From Chryseobacterium herbae (GTDB lineage Bacteria > Bacteroidota > Bacteroidia > Flavobacteriales > Weeksellaceae): DNA of 64,000 nt. The notes below the pieces were generated by a model that was not told the origin of the DNA, ran no database searches, and saw only the letters and a list, made by a program, of their open reading frames with translations. Position numbers and translations under genes: made by a program. Below, piece by piece: positions 16,188 to 25,354 of the stretch. The stretch is taken from positions 335,713-399,712 of the forward strand of contig NZ_JAOAMU010000003.1 of NCBI RefSeq assembly GCF_025154075.1, read 5' to 3'. Numbering within the stretch: the first letter of the stretch is position 1; every line of letters begins with the position of its first letter.

Positions 16188-16781
16188 TTTATTTTCGAGC
16201 TGAATCAGGGCATTGACACCTTTGGCGTGAGCGAGAAGATCAGGGAAAAAGTCATCATAACATTCCTGCAGAAAAGGTTTATTGTTCAGAAATGCTTCGT
16301 AGACCGGGATATCCGGTTCCAGATATTTGGCTTTATTCAAAACATTCCGCATACTGAATTTAATACCCCAATCTTCGCGGTAATTGTACAGCCAGTCGTC
16401 CTGTTCCATTTTGGCTAGCATTATTTTGAAATTGTCAGGAAGCCATTCTTCATTTTCGTTAAGAACCCGGTAAACCCTTAGTGAATGGTTTTTCCACCCC
16501 GCTAAAGAATGCAGGGAAAGATCGGTAGCCACAAAATAATCCATGGCGACATCTACAAAAGCTCCCGCATAGAGTCTCACCAAAGGGGCAAATACTTTTT
16601 TAGCCTCATGAATGGCCGGGTGAGAATCTGTAAAAGTATCCACGGCTCTGTGCAGCGTAATGCCATCCTGAATATCTTTCGGAAAAGAATAGCGGTCTTT
16701 GTTCCGGATAAAATCTTCAAGAAACTGTCCTACAATCTGTCCGTCCGAAAAAGTAAGAAAAGAATGGGCTAAATAATTCAT
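16185..16781 (-). CDS. acyl carrier protein phosphodiesterase (AcpH-like, DUF479)
   Basis: A 198-residue cytoplasmic protein of the AcpH family, which removes the 4'-phosphopantetheine arm from acyl carrier protein. Seen: MNYLAHSFLTFSDGQIVGQFLEDFIRN at the start, the HD-like metal motif LHRAVDTFTDSHP near residue 47, and AFVDVAMDYFVATDLS, where conserved Asp residues lie. It is the last gene of a three-gene unit; its ATG overlaps the VanW stop by four bases (ATGA). No other fatty-acid gene is adjacent. Confidence 0.9.
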   Translation of the reverse strand: MNYLAHSFLTFSDGQIVGQFLEDFIRNKDRYSFPKDIQDGITLHRAVDTFTDSHPAIHEAKKVFAPLVRLYAGAFVDVAMDYFVATDLSLHSLAGWKNHSLRVYRVLNENEEWLPDNFKIMLAKMEQDDWLYNYREDWGIKFSMRNVLNKAKYLEPDIPVYEAFLNNKPFLQECYDDFFPDLLAHAKGVNALIQLENK

Positions 16782-17485
16782 AAACGAATATAAAAATTTT
16801 TACACAAAAACCGGCTATCGCCAAAGGTCTCCACCCAAACTCCTTTTTCTGCTTCCGTATATTTAAAATCAATTCGGTTTAAAATAATTTTCTCACTAGA
16901 AACTATACTCAGGTGAAGTTCATCATTACTGACAAAACTTTGAAATTGCACAGGATAAGAAAAGCTGTTCCGGATCTGCAGATCTTTATAGCCATACACG
17001 ACGGTACAGTCAGAGCCAAGCGGAGTAAAGCGCTCATGTTCCTTATAAATATCGATAGAATGAGGATATCTTTCAATGATGGTCAGTCCCGCTTGCAGGG
17101 CAGAATAATACAGGATAGATGAAAACTGACAGATTCCGCCACCGGATCCGCTGGAGATATTATTTTTAATGAGATTTCTCCCTTCTTTGAAATGGTTCTT
17201 TTGCGTAGGTTTTCCGATTAATTTCCAGAAAGAAAATACTTCACCGGGCTGAATCACCAGGTTATGGATCTTTTCACTGACTACTTTTAAATTGTGAATT
17301 TTATTGTCATTGAACTCACCTTTTTTGATCACTTGTTTAAGCTCAAAGAAATGCTCACCAATTTTTTTAGCCGCATATTCCGCCGGATAACGGTTACCGG
17401 ATTTCCGTTCATCAAAATACCGCTGCCATAATCTGATGTGCAGTTTTACGGGATCGGGTAAGAGTTTTTTTAAGATCCGTTTCAT
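16778..17485 (-). CDS. VanW-family protein
   Basis: Translation probably starts at the ATG at 17485 (MKRILKKLLPD), which overlaps the methyltransferase stop as ATGA and gives 235 residues. An upstream start at 17638 would overlap that gene by 157 bases and is less likely. The VanW signature is clear: VIQPGEVFSFWKLIGKPT, then SSGSGGGICQFSSILYYSAL and LTIIERYPHS. VanW proteins occur in some vancomycin-resistance clusters, but their biochemical role is unknown and nothing here suggests resistance. It is the middle gene of a coupled unit with a methyltransferase and an AcpH-like protein. Confidence 0.9.
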   Translation of the reverse strand: MKRILKKLLPDPVKLHIRLWQRYFDERKSGNRYPAEYAAKKIGEHFFELKQVIKKGEFNDNKIHNLKVVSEKIHNLVIQPGEVFSFWKLIGKPTQKNHFKEGRNLIKNNISSGSGGGICQFSSILYYSALQAGLTIIERYPHSIDIYKEHERFTPLGSDCTVVYGYKDLQIRNSFSYPVQFQSFVSNDELHLSIVSSEKIILNRIDFKYTEAEKGVWVETFGDSRFLCKNFYIRL

Positions 17486-18150
17486 TTCTTTTCCAGTACT
17501 ACAATGTGATAGGAAGCCCACTTTTTCAGGAAAGTACGGCAGAGCAGAATATCTAAAGGCAGAAAAAAATTCCTTAAGCCTTTCGGAAGTCTGTGAACAG
17601 GGAATAATAAAATACCCGTCGTGTTCCTGATATTCCATTGAGCTTGGGCTAAAAGTGAAATTTCGGCTGGAGTAAAGCTGTTACCCGCGTGCCAGTCTTC
17701 CTGAGGTGAAACCGTTTTCCGTCTGGCTTTTGTTGGATAATCAAAAATCAAAACGCCACGATTACTTAATTTCCGAAAACATTCAAGGAGGAAATTTTCT
17801 GTTTCCTCTTTGGTTTGATGCATAATGACGTGAAAACAGAAGATACAGTCGAATTCTTTATCAAAAGGTATTTTTGAAATTTCGCCAACTGCAGTTATTT
17901 TCCCCGGATGTTTTTTGGAAGCAATGCTGAGCATCTTTTCACTGAAATCCACGCCATGTGTGGCCAACTCAAGAAGCCTGCCGGTTCCACATCCGAGATC
18001 CAGCACTTTAGTATAGTTTTTATCTCTGAAAAAAGAATTTAAAAATGATTTTTCCTGCCGGTCAATATACTTTCCGTAAGAGTTTCCAAAACGGTTCTCT
18101 TCGTAGGTTTCGGCAAGGTGATCGTAGTATTCATGGATACTTTTTTTCAT
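17482..18150 (-). CDS. class I SAM-dependent methyltransferase
   Basis: A 222-residue soluble protein with the Rossmann-type methyltransferase motif I VLDLGCGTGRLLELA at residues 49-63, an acidic VDFSEKML after strand 2, and FDCIFCFHVIMHQ at motif IV/post-I position. The C-terminal region is basic and hydrophobic and may contact its substrate. The substrate cannot be read. It is the first gene of the coupled methyltransferase-VanW-AcpH unit, so it may act on the same cell-surface or acyl-carrier process as its partners. Confidence 0.88.
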   Translation of the reverse strand: MKKSIHEYYDHLAETYEENRFGNSYGKYIDRQEKSFLNSFFRDKNYTKVLDLGCGTGRLLELATHGVDFSEKMLSIASKKHPGKITAVGEISKIPFDKEFDCIFCFHVIMHQTKEETENFLLECFRKLSNRGVLIFDYPTKARRKTVSPQEDWHAGNSFTPAEISLLAQAQWNIRNTTGILLFPVHRLPKGLRNFFLPLDILLCRTFLKKWASYHIVVLEKK

Positions 18151-18227
18151 TCATTTAAATTCTTTAGTGAAAATAATGAATCCTGATTAGACTTTCAATA
18201 AAGCGCCTAAGAATTTTTAGAATTCGA

Positions 18228-19334
18228 TCAGCCAGCCTGTTCTTTTTTGAACTCGGAAGGCGTCATATCCGTCATTTTTTTGAAAATCGTATTGAAAGCC
18301 GTTTTGGAATTAAAGCCGGATTCAAAGGCGATGCCTACGATAGATAACTTTTTGTACGAATCATCTGTGAGCATTTTCTTGGCGTGTTCTATCCTGTACT
18401 TATTCACAAAATAAAAGAAATTTTCATGAAAGCCATTGTTCAGAAGATAAGATAGCTGATGCGCATTGATCTGAAGCAGATCCGACAGTTTGAGCAAATT
18501 AAGATCACCGTCCAGATAAGGTTTTTCCGTTTCCATTAAAGTATTTAACCTGAGTTTTAAACTTTCAAGTTCATGATCGGGAATCAGTTTTTTTCTTTCC
18601 ATTTCTTCTTCCTCGCTTTCCAGTTCAATAGATAACAATTCGTCACGCTGTTTTTTATTCACAGGATAAATTTCTTTCTGCCTCAATACATAATATAAAG
18701 TGCTGTAAACAATGAATAAAAACAAAAGATCCATCACCAGGTGCTGATGCATTTTATACACAAAAGCATTAAACAACTCGTAACCAACCGTAATGATAAT
18801 GGTGACAAAAAGAAGAAAACTCAGCTTGATCAGCCACTGAAGATCCATATTTTCGGTATTGGACGAAATGGTTTCAATCCTTTTCTGATGTCTCCTGATT
18901 TTAAAATAGATAAGTGAGATATAAGGAAGATTATGCGCGACATCGATCAGCAAAACCGCATTGTAAATCACCGGATGTTTATCAGAATTGAACAGTAAAA
19001 TCCAATAGATCACGGGAACAATAAGACAGACCAGATCTCTCGTTTTAAAACGGTAATTGGGATTAATGAAAAACACAACACTGAAAAACAGAAGAACTGG
19101 CGTGAATATCTGTATCGAATAGACTGAAGAATTCAGCAAGGGTCCCGGAGGTAATCCGCAGAACTGTAAAACATTCAAAATCCAGTAGCTGGACCACAAA
19201 AGCAAGAACAGCCCGAAAAACAAGTTCGCTTTTCTGTTGACCCTCATCGGGTTGATCAGTACCGTAAATGAAAGCAGGGTCAGACCTCCGTAGAGCAGGA
19301 CAAGAACAAACTTTTGGATATTTTCAAGCTGCAT
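18228..19334 (-). CDS. membrane-anchored AraC-family regulator
   Basis: A 368-residue protein. Residues 1 to about 215 form seven or so hydrophobic helices (FVLVLLYGGLTLLSFTVLI, NLFFGLFLLLWSSYWIL and others), then a charged linker LSIELESEEEEMERKK. The C-terminus (about 265-365) is an AraC DNA-binding domain: LLKLSDLLQINAHQLSYLLNNGF, IVGIAFESGFNSKTAFNTIFKKMTDMTPSEFKK. Flavobacteria carry many such integral-membrane AraC proteins, with signals largely unknown. It starts 11 bases after radA on the same strand and may be co-transcribed with it. Confidence 0.9.
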   Translation of the reverse strand: MQLENIQKFVLVLLYGGLTLLSFTVLINPMRVNRKANLFFGLFLLLWSSYWILNVLQFCGLPPGPLLNSSVYSIQIFTPVLLFFSVVFFINPNYRFKTRDLVCLIVPVIYWILLFNSDKHPVIYNAVLLIDVAHNLPYISLIYFKIRRHQKRIETISSNTENMDLQWLIKLSFLLFVTIIITVGYELFNAFVYKMHQHLVMDLLFLFIVYSTLYYVLRQKEIYPVNKKQRDELLSIELESEEEEMERKKLIPDHELESLKLRLNTLMETEKPYLDGDLNLLKLSDLLQINAHQLSYLLNNGFHENFFYFVNKYRIEHAKKMLTDDSYKKLSIVGIAFESGFNSKTAFNTIFKKMTDMTPSEFKKEQAG

Positions 19335-19345
19335 GTGGAATGGTT

Positions 19346-20695
19346 TTAAAAGATCCGTTCGTGGAAATCCTCAATTTTACTCACTTCCTCGATTTTAATT
19401 CCAAATTTTCTTTTCGGAATCTTGTTGAGGTTGGAGACAAATATTTTTTCGTAGCCTAATTTTTCAGCTTCTGTAATTCTCTGTTCCACCTGTGCGATAG
19501 GACGAATTTCTCCGCTTAATCCAATCTCACCTGCAAAACAGAAATGCTCTGAAATCGCAATATCTTCATTGGAAGACAGGATAGAAGCCACCACCGCAAG
19601 ATCCAATGCAGGATCATCCGTTTTGATTCCTCCTGTGATATTTAAAAAGACATCTTTCGCACCAAGCTGAAAACCTGCCCGTTTTTCCAGAACAGCGAGC
19701 AGCATATTCAGTCTTTTAGCATCAAATCCGGTAGAACTTCTTTGAGGAGTTCCATAAACCGCAGTACTTACCAAAGCCTGGATTTCCAAAAGCATCGGCC
19801 GGTTTCCTTCCAGAGTTACTGCTACTGAGTTTCCGGAAAGTTCTTCAAATTTCTTGGTGATCAGGATCTCGGAAGGGTTTCTGATTTCTTTTAAACCTTG
19901 GGAAACCATTTCATAGATTCCAATCTCGGAAGTAGATCCGAAACGGTTTTTATTGGCTCTGAGCAATCTGAAAAGGTGATTTCTGTCGCCATCGAAATTT
20001 AAAACTACGTCTACCATATGTTCCAGTACCTTTGGTCCGGCAATCTGCCCGTCTTTCGTTATATGGCCTACCAGGAAAACGGGGATATTGTTCTCTTTTG
20101 CGTATTTAATGATCTCATTGGAACATTCTCTAATTTGAGAAACCGTTCCAGGCGAGCTTTCAATTAACTGAGATTGTAAAGTCTGAATGGAATCGATGAT
20201 CATGAAATCCGGTTCCAGTTTTTTGGCTTCGTGGAGGATTTTTTCCAGTGAAGTTTCCGTAAAAAGAAAACAGTTCGGATTTTGAACATCCGTCAGCCTG
20301 TCCGCTCTCATCTTGATCTGCGAAGCACTTTCCTCTCCGGATACATAGAATACTTTTTTCTTCATCTTTAAAGCCAGCTGAAGCAGAAGGGTAGATTTTC
20401 CGATTCCTGGTTCTCCCCCGATCAACGTTACCGAACCCAATACGATACCACCTCCCAGAACACGATTCAGTTCTTCGGAAGGAGTTTTTATTCTCGGTTC
20501 TTCGCTGGTCACCACTTCAATAATGTTGATGACATGCTGTTTTGATTTTGAAAAAGGTGGAGTTTTGGATGAGGTTTTCTCAACGACTTCTTCCACAAGG
20601 GTGTTCCATTCTCCGCAGTTTTTGCATTGCCCCATCCATTGAGAGTATTGGGTTCCGCAGTTTTGACAGAAATATGCTGTTTTCAGTTTTGCCAT
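19346..20695 (-). CDS. radA: DNA repair protein RadA
   Basis: A 449-residue RecA-like ATPase that helps branch migration during recombinational repair. Seen in order: a C4 zinc finger (Cys10, Cys13, Cys24, Cys27), Walker A GGEPGIGKST near residue 93-102, Walker B FMIIDSIQTLQ, the RadA-specific KNRFG motif near residue 254, and a Lon-type C-terminal domain with FLNITGGIKTDDPALDLAVVAS and SGEIRPIAQVEQR. Length is typical. It is divergent from the small membrane protein at 20751, with only 55 bases between them. Confidence 0.97.
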   Translation of the reverse strand: MAKLKTAYFCQNCGTQYSQWMGQCKNCGEWNTLVEEVVEKTSSKTPPFSKSKQHVINIIEVVTSEEPRIKTPSEELNRVLGGGIVLGSVTLIGGEPGIGKSTLLLQLALKMKKKVFYVSGEESASQIKMRADRLTDVQNPNCFLFTETSLEKILHEAKKLEPDFMIIDSIQTLQSQLIESSPGTVSQIRECSNEIIKYAKENNIPVFLVGHITKDGQIAGPKVLEHMVDVVLNFDGDRNHLFRLLRANKNRFGSTSEIGIYEMVSQGLKEIRNPSEILITKKFEELSGNSVAVTLEGNRPMLLEIQALVSTAVYGTPQRSSTGFDAKRLNMLLAVLEKRAGFQLGAKDVFLNITGGIKTDDPALDLAVVASILSSNEDIAISEHFCFAGEIGLSGEIRPIAQVEQRITEAEKLGYEKIFVSNLNKIPKRKFGIKIEEVSKIEDFHERIF

Positions 20696-20750
20696 ACTGC
20701 GAAGTTAAAAAAAATGAATCTCCTTTCAGAATTTTAATTAATTTTCGGGC

Positions 20751-21161
20751 ATGAAAAATATTCTGGTGAAAAGTCTGGTCATATTTATTGTGATGAGTCT
20801 TCTCAATGCTCAATTCAGCGAATGGACATTGCAATTTTTAAAAGTAAAATCAGATGGAATAGCAATGGTACCAATGGGTGTTTTGGTGGAATGTCTTATG
20901 GTAACAGCGATCAGTTTTATTACGGTATTAGTGTTCAGGAAAAATTATCATTCCATTTTTAGAATGGCTGTTTTATTTGAAATTATTTATTTACTCACAT
21001 TACTCATTTCAGGAACAAATCCCTTCAAATATTTTTTAGATAAAGGAGATGCAGAATTTCTTGCCTTGTTTATCTATCTAAATTCATTCGTTGTATTTCT
21101 GATCATGTTGGCTTTCGCTTTATTGTATTCTAAAATAATTCAACCAAAAATTAAAAACTAA
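20751..21161 (+). CDS. small integral membrane protein of unknown function
   Basis: A 136-residue protein made almost entirely of four hydrophobic helices (ILVKSLVIFIVMSLLNAQFS, GVLVECLMVTAISFITVLVF, MAVLFEIIYLLTLLIS, LNSFVVFLIMLAFALLYSK) with short polar links. I recognise no family. It is divergent from radA and 61 bases upstream of the yceI-like gene on the same strand, so the two could share a transcript. Membrane location is clear and function is not. Confidence 0.7.
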   Translation: MKNILVKSLVIFIVMSLLNAQFSEWTLQFLKVKSDGIAMVPMGVLVECLMVTAISFITVLVFRKNYHSIFRMAVLFEIIYLLTLLISGTNPFKYFLDKGDAEFLALFIYLNSFVVFLIMLAFALLYSKIIQPKIKN

Positions 21162-21222
21162 CATACATCAATAACATAATGACTGATATATCATACCTTT
21201 ACTCAACTAAAAATAAGTTATA

Positions 21223-21792
21223 ATGAAAAAAGTACTTTTATCTTTCGTATTCACGCTGTTAAGCGTTTTGAGTTTTGCACAGACTGAATGGACTGTAGAC
21301 CCGATGCATTCTTCGGTGAATTTCAATATCAAACATATGGGAATCAACTTTGTACAGGGTAGATTTGATAAATTTGAAGGGAAAATAACTGCAAACGCAG
21401 CCAATTTAGATAATGCCGTTTTTGCATTCGAGGTAGATGTGAATTCAATCAATACCGGAACGGATATGAGAGACAAGCATCTTAAAAGCGCGGACTTTTT
21501 TGATGTCGAAAAATATCCGGCGATGAGCTTTCATAGCAAATCAATCACTAAGGATAAAAATAATACATACATTCTGAAAGGTGCCCTGAAGATCAAGGAA
21601 ACTGTAAAAGATGTCAGCATTCCGGTAACATTCGGTGGGGTGACTAAAAATCAGCAGGGAAAAGAAGTAATGGGTTTCCAGGCGAAATTCACGGTTAACC
21701 GTTTAGACTACGGAATTAAATATGATCCTACCGGTGCAGGCGTAGCTAAAGATGTAGATGTAAGCTTATATTTTGAACTGGTAAAACAGTAA
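21223..21792 (+). CDS. YceI-family periplasmic lipid-binding protein
   Basis: A 189-residue exported protein with signal peptide MKKVLLSFVFTLLSVLSFAQ. The mature part shows the YceI lipocalin-like beta-barrel: TEWTVDPMHSSVNFNIKHMGINFVQGRFDKFEGKI at the start, NTGTDMRDKHLKSADFFDVEKYPAMSFHSKSI, and NRLDYGIKYDPTG near the end. Known members bind polyisoprenoid chains in their barrel. No prenyl-chain or cytochrome b561 gene is adjacent. A strong terminator follows. Confidence 0.95.
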   Translation: MKKVLLSFVFTLLSVLSFAQTEWTVDPMHSSVNFNIKHMGINFVQGRFDKFEGKITANAANLDNAVFAFEVDVNSINTGTDMRDKHLKSADFFDVEKYPAMSFHSKSITKDKNNTYILKGALKIKETVKDVSIPVTFGGVTKNQQGKEVMGFQAKFTVNRLDYGIKYDPTGAGVAKDVDVSLYFELVKQ

Positions 21793-21812
21793 TTGTATAT
21801 ATAATTTTGGTT

Positions 21813-21850
21813 AAAAAAGGTTTTTCAAGTGATTGAAAAACCTTTTTTTA
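21813..21850 (+). terminator. terminator of the yceI-like gene
   Basis: A perfect stem AAAAAAGGTTTTTCA / TGAAAAACCTTTTTT encloses a 6-base loop, with the T run built into the stem. It lies 20 bases after the stop codon. Confidence 0.85.
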
Positions 21851-21859
21851 TTAGCTTTT

Positions 21860-22350
21860 GGCTCGCGCAGATTCAGTCGATCAGGCAGATTTAACGCAAA
21901 CATCTGTTCCATCTGCTCAATCAGCAAGAGATTATTTTTTAGTTAATCTGAGTCCGGGGTAAGACATTTATGAAGAAATTTAAAAAAATATTTTTTGGGA
22001 TGCGCAAGGGACGCAAGGATTTTAAAAATGCTTACATTTTTAAGACGCAAGAAAATCGAAGATTTTCAGCTAGGGAGAATGTAAAAACGTTCAATTACAA
22101 CACAATCAATTTTATCGCAGATAAAATCCTAGCGCCTTAAAGCATAATCCTTATCTATTTTTTTGCGACTTTGCGAAAAACCAACACAGCATTCAATATT
22201 TTAATTTAAATGACGTGAGTTCGGGTTAGGACATTTGTTTTTCTAATGATTTCAGGATGTAGGTTTCGTAGTTTAAATCAACAACTCAGCTCTCAACGTA
22301 CCCGTAACTTTTAATGCCCCAATCTTAATTTCCTTAACCCGAGCTCAGGT
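21860..22350. repeat. repeat-filled spacer with GAGTTCGGGTTA arms
   Basis: This gap of over 500 bases holds no gene. Two direct copies of a motif (GAGTCCGGGGTAAGACATTT at 21950 and GAGTTCGGGTTAGGACATTT at 22217) face an inverted copy at 22335-22346 (GAGCTCGGGTTA in reverse complement). Between the first two lie GCGCAAGGGACGCAAGGATTTT (about 22001) and TTTGCGACTTTGCG (about 22160), another degenerate pair. A CGCAGATT..CAGATTT segment at 21865 resembles the repeat cluster at 8163. It looks like nested remnants of small inverted-repeat elements. Confidence 0.55.
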
Positions 22351-22354
22351 TATT

Positions 22355-24049
22355 TTAAGAATTAATTTTCCCTGAAGAAACGGTGAAAATACCATAATCA
22401 TCAATCAACATATCTTCTTTACGAACACCGCTGTGATTCATGACTCTGTCCAGTTCCTTCTGCGAACGTCTTCTCATAACCCAGTCTTTGTTCTGATGGT
22501 TATTCAAAACATAAGCAATCATTTTCAGTTGAGGATGCCATGGCTGTCCCGTATAAACAACAAAAGAATTTTTTTCAGAAACGGAAGCTGCTCCTTTTAT
22601 CGCCTTAGCTGCCATTTCATTATCTCCAAACAGTTCCAGAATTCCTGAAATAATGGTGATATTCGGTTCAAAGTTGATCTTTTTATAAGTTTCAGGATCA
22701 AAGCAGTCAAAGTTGGTAAAACGGATATTCTGATAATTTTTTTCCATGATCACCTGTTCTCCGATCTCAATATTAGCCTTCACAAATTCATTGATAACGA
22801 TCTCTGCTTCAGGATGTTTTTCTTTAATATCGAATAAATAATTTCCTGTTCCGCCGGCAATATCAAGAATTTTAATCTTTCTGCCTTCCTTTTTAAGACT
22901 TTGAATATTCTGCTCCAAAAGCTGAATCAGATGCTCTTTACGGATACGGATCCCTTTCCAGCCAATAGCATTCAAGTAATTTTTATCCATCATTTTCCCA
23001 AAACCTAATTTTCCTTTCGGTTGGTTCTGGTAGACATAATGTAATGAAGCTCCGGAATCAAAGCCATGTTTCAGGCCGATAGCCATTCCATTGCTTATTT
23101 TTCCGATGTTATTAAGAGAGAACTTCTGAAATTTAAAATTTAGATTATTCCCGACATTATTCTGAAGATTTTCATATTCCTTTAACGAGAAACGGTCAGG
23201 ATGAAGAGAAGCTGTTTTATGCGTCCTGTTGAAGCATTTTTCTGCAAAATCTGCAACTTTATCGTAGACTTTCTCTTTTCCGGTGTCAAACAGAATTCCA
23301 TGGAAAAAGCCGGATAATACTTCATATTTCTTTAAATCCGTATCAAGCTTGTCATAAAATGTTTTCTGTTCTTTATTAAAAACCACATGGTCCTTTTCTG
23401 CCGCCAGAATCAAGGCAGGAGTATCGATAGCTTCAGCATCTTCTACGAGTCGTTTTCCGGCTTTGGCAAGGTCGATGAGAAGTTCGGCGTCGATAGATCT
23501 TGTGATCAGCGGATCTGTATCATACGCTTTTTGCTGTTCCGGATCGTGGGTCAGCATTTTGGATTTTACATAGCTTTTGATAATCAATCCTTTTTTAAGC
23601 TTGGTTCCCAGAGTGATCATTTCGTTGGCTAATGGAACGATCAGATTAATTTTAAAGGCAGGCGCCAGAAGTGCCATTCCCGCAATATCAGGCGCGAAAT
23701 CATGGACCCATGCCGAAGCCACAACACCTCCGATACTGTTCGCTAAAACAAAAATATCTGAAATATTCACCTCATATTTTGATCCCAGAAATTTGGAAAA
23801 AGAATCCAGATCTCTAACATAATCCATGAAAACAGAAGAGGTCTTGGTCTCTGTATGCCCATGTCCGCGGAGATCAAAAGCGAAAATACTGTACTTCGAA
23901 AACTGGGGTGACTGGGCGATATCATTCAGTCTTTCCGAATGCTCATGACCACGGTGGATAATGATGATGCTTTTTTGTTGAGGCTGATAATTCCACTCTC
24001 GGTAGAACATACTGCTGCCGTCAAAACTCTTAAAATGTCCGCTGTTCAT
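22355..24049 (-). CDS. bifunctional alpha/beta hydrolase / SAM methyltransferase (YnbC-like)
   Basis: A 564-residue two-domain protein. Residues 1 to about 275 are a monoacylglycerol-lipase-like hydrolase: oxyanion-type HRGHEHSER near 32-40, the nucleophile Ser105 in LANSIGG (Ala replaces the first Gly of GxSxG), an Asp in AAEKDHVV and a His in GFFHGIL. Residues about 300-564 are a methyltransferase with motif I KILDIAGGTGNYLF near 390. The same fusion is found in E. coli YnbC. It starts 3 bases after the phosphatase gene and ends the lipid cluster. It may remove an acyl group and methylate a lipid headgroup; that is inference. Confidence 0.88.
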   Translation of the reverse strand: MNSGHFKSFDGSSMFYREWNYQPQQKSIIIIHRGHEHSERLNDIAQSPQFSKYSIFAFDLRGHGHTETKTSSVFMDYVRDLDSFSKFLGSKYEVNISDIFVLANSIGGVVASAWVHDFAPDIAGMALLAPAFKINLIVPLANEMITLGTKLKKGLIIKSYVKSKMLTHDPEQQKAYDTDPLITRSIDAELLIDLAKAGKRLVEDAEAIDTPALILAAEKDHVVFNKEQKTFYDKLDTDLKKYEVLSGFFHGILFDTGKEKVYDKVADFAEKCFNRTHKTASLHPDRFSLKEYENLQNNVGNNLNFKFQKFSLNNIGKISNGMAIGLKHGFDSGASLHYVYQNQPKGKLGFGKMMDKNYLNAIGWKGIRIRKEHLIQLLEQNIQSLKKEGRKIKILDIAGGTGNYLFDIKEKHPEAEIVINEFVKANIEIGEQVIMEKNYQNIRFTNFDCFDPETYKKINFEPNITIISGILELFGDNEMAAKAIKGAASVSEKNSFVVYTGQPWHPQLKMIAYVLNNHQNKDWVMRRRSQKELDRVMNHSGVRKEDMLIDDYGIFTVSSGKINS

Positions 24050-24052
24050 AGT

Positions 24053-25354
24053 TTAATTTTTTTTCAAAAAATCCTTCAGATAAGGATGAATTACTGCATT
24101 TTTGTGAATACCTTTCATGGTGTTTACTGCTTCATCTATGGGTAAAGATAGAATATTTTTCATTACTAAAATGCCTATGACAGAGCTTCTTGTAAAGCCC
24201 ATCGTACAATGGATGAATATTTTTCCATCCGCCGGAAGTGTTTTATACTTTTCCGTGATTTCTGTAATCAGCTTTTTAGTTTGATCAATATCTAAAGTTC
24301 CGATATCCAGAAAGGGAACCGAATGATAGGAAGATTTATTTTTTAAGTCGGATATTTCTTCAGTTTCTGCTGAAAGATCATAGACTAAAGTATTCCTGTT
24401 GATCTCAAAATAGAGGAGATCTTCACGGCCGGGTCTTGATGAAATATAAAGACGAGATGCAATTTCCAACGGTTTTTTATTCTTTCTTAAAAATTTCCAG
24501 AACATCCAATAGATCATCAGATAAGGTGCATAAAAGATTTTTTTCCACCATGAAATATTTCCGCCGTTGTCTTTTAAAAAATGAATATTATTCTTTTGAT
24601 ACTGATATCCGATGATGATGGTCATTGCGGCAGGCCACAATAAAATCAGCCACAAATGCCCATGAAATTGGTCCATCAGAATTGACACCGAAACCAAAAT
24701 CCATCCAAACAGGAAATAGAAATTGGCCACCTGGAAATTTCTGTATTGAAAATCATTTTTACGGTAAGGGAAAACCATAAAGCTGAGATGAGCGAGAACT
24801 GTCCCTGAAAGAATATCGATGAAATGATGTTGATAAGTTGTTAACGTAGAAATTCCAAGCACAATAAACCACAACATTAAAAAGATCCGGAATTTTGTGA
24901 AGTTTCTGAAAACGCTCCAGAAAATAAAAGCATAGGCAATATGAAGCGAAGGAGACTGGTTGAAAGGCGAATCAAATAGTTTCAAGAACTGAAAAGAGTA
25001 GTTCAGTACAGATCCGTCTGTCATTGGTTTTGCTAAAGAAAATTGTAACGGAAATACGATAAAACACAAGCCCGCTGTAACAGTCGTAAACAGCATTCTT
25101 TTGGTCAAAACTCTAAGCTGTTCTTTATCCTTGCAGAAAAAAAATACGGAACAGAAAAAAATACCGCTGGTCATATACGGAATAATGCTCCATGACAGAA
25201 ACGGAATGTATTTTTCAAAATCAAACACAAAAGACGGAACTTTTTCAGCTCTTGAAGTATACCACGCAGCAAAATTGTAAACAGTGGTGAATACAATCGC
25301 ACAGAGCGAAAAAGCGAAAATTTGCTGTTTTAAGGTCGGTCGTCTTTCATCCAT
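24053..25354 (-). CDS. PAP2 / dual-specificity phosphatase fusion (YnbD-like)
   Basis: The start at 25354 (MDERRPTLKQ) is preferred; an ATG at 25423 would overlap the SDR gene by 94 bases, this one by 25. It gives about 433 residues. The N-terminal two thirds are membrane helices with PAP2_3-type motifs SPSLHIAYAFIFW and TYQHHFIDIL, related to inositolphosphotransferase-type enzymes. The C-terminus is a dual-specificity phosphatase with the active-site loop HCTMGFTRSS (Cys-X5-Arg). E. coli YnbD has the same architecture. It could remove a phosphate from a phosphorylated lipid product, but the substrate is unknown. Confidence 0.88.
   Translation of the reverse strand: MDERRPTLKQQIFAFSLCAIVFTTVYNFAAWYTSRAEKVPSFVFDFEKYIPFLSWSIIPYMTSGIFFCSVFFFCKDKEQLRVLTKRMLFTTVTAGLCFIVFPLQFSLAKPMTDGSVLNYSFQFLKLFDSPFNQSPSLHIAYAFIFWSVFRNFTKFRIFLMLWFIVLGISTLTTYQHHFIDILSGTVLAHLSFMVFPYRKNDFQYRNFQVANFYFLFGWILVSVSILMDQFHGHLWLILLWPAAMTIIIGYQYQKNNIHFLKDNGGNISWWKKIFYAPYLMIYWMFWKFLRKNKKPLEIASRLYISSRPGREDLLYFEINRNTLVYDLSAETEEISDLKNKSSYHSVPFLDIGTLDIDQTKKLITEITEKYKTLPADGKIFIHCTMGFTRSSVIGILVMKNILSLPIDEAVNTMKGIHKNAVIHPYLKDFLKKN

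Noticed and set aside
16149..16418. 89-codon plus-strand ORF
   Set aside because: It starts inside the terminator and is antisense to the acpH-like gene, whose product is clearly recognisable.
16778..17485. Vancomycin-resistance locus because of VanW
   Set aside because: No VanA/B ligase, VanH, VanX or VanRS is present; VanW-domain proteins occur widely without resistance.
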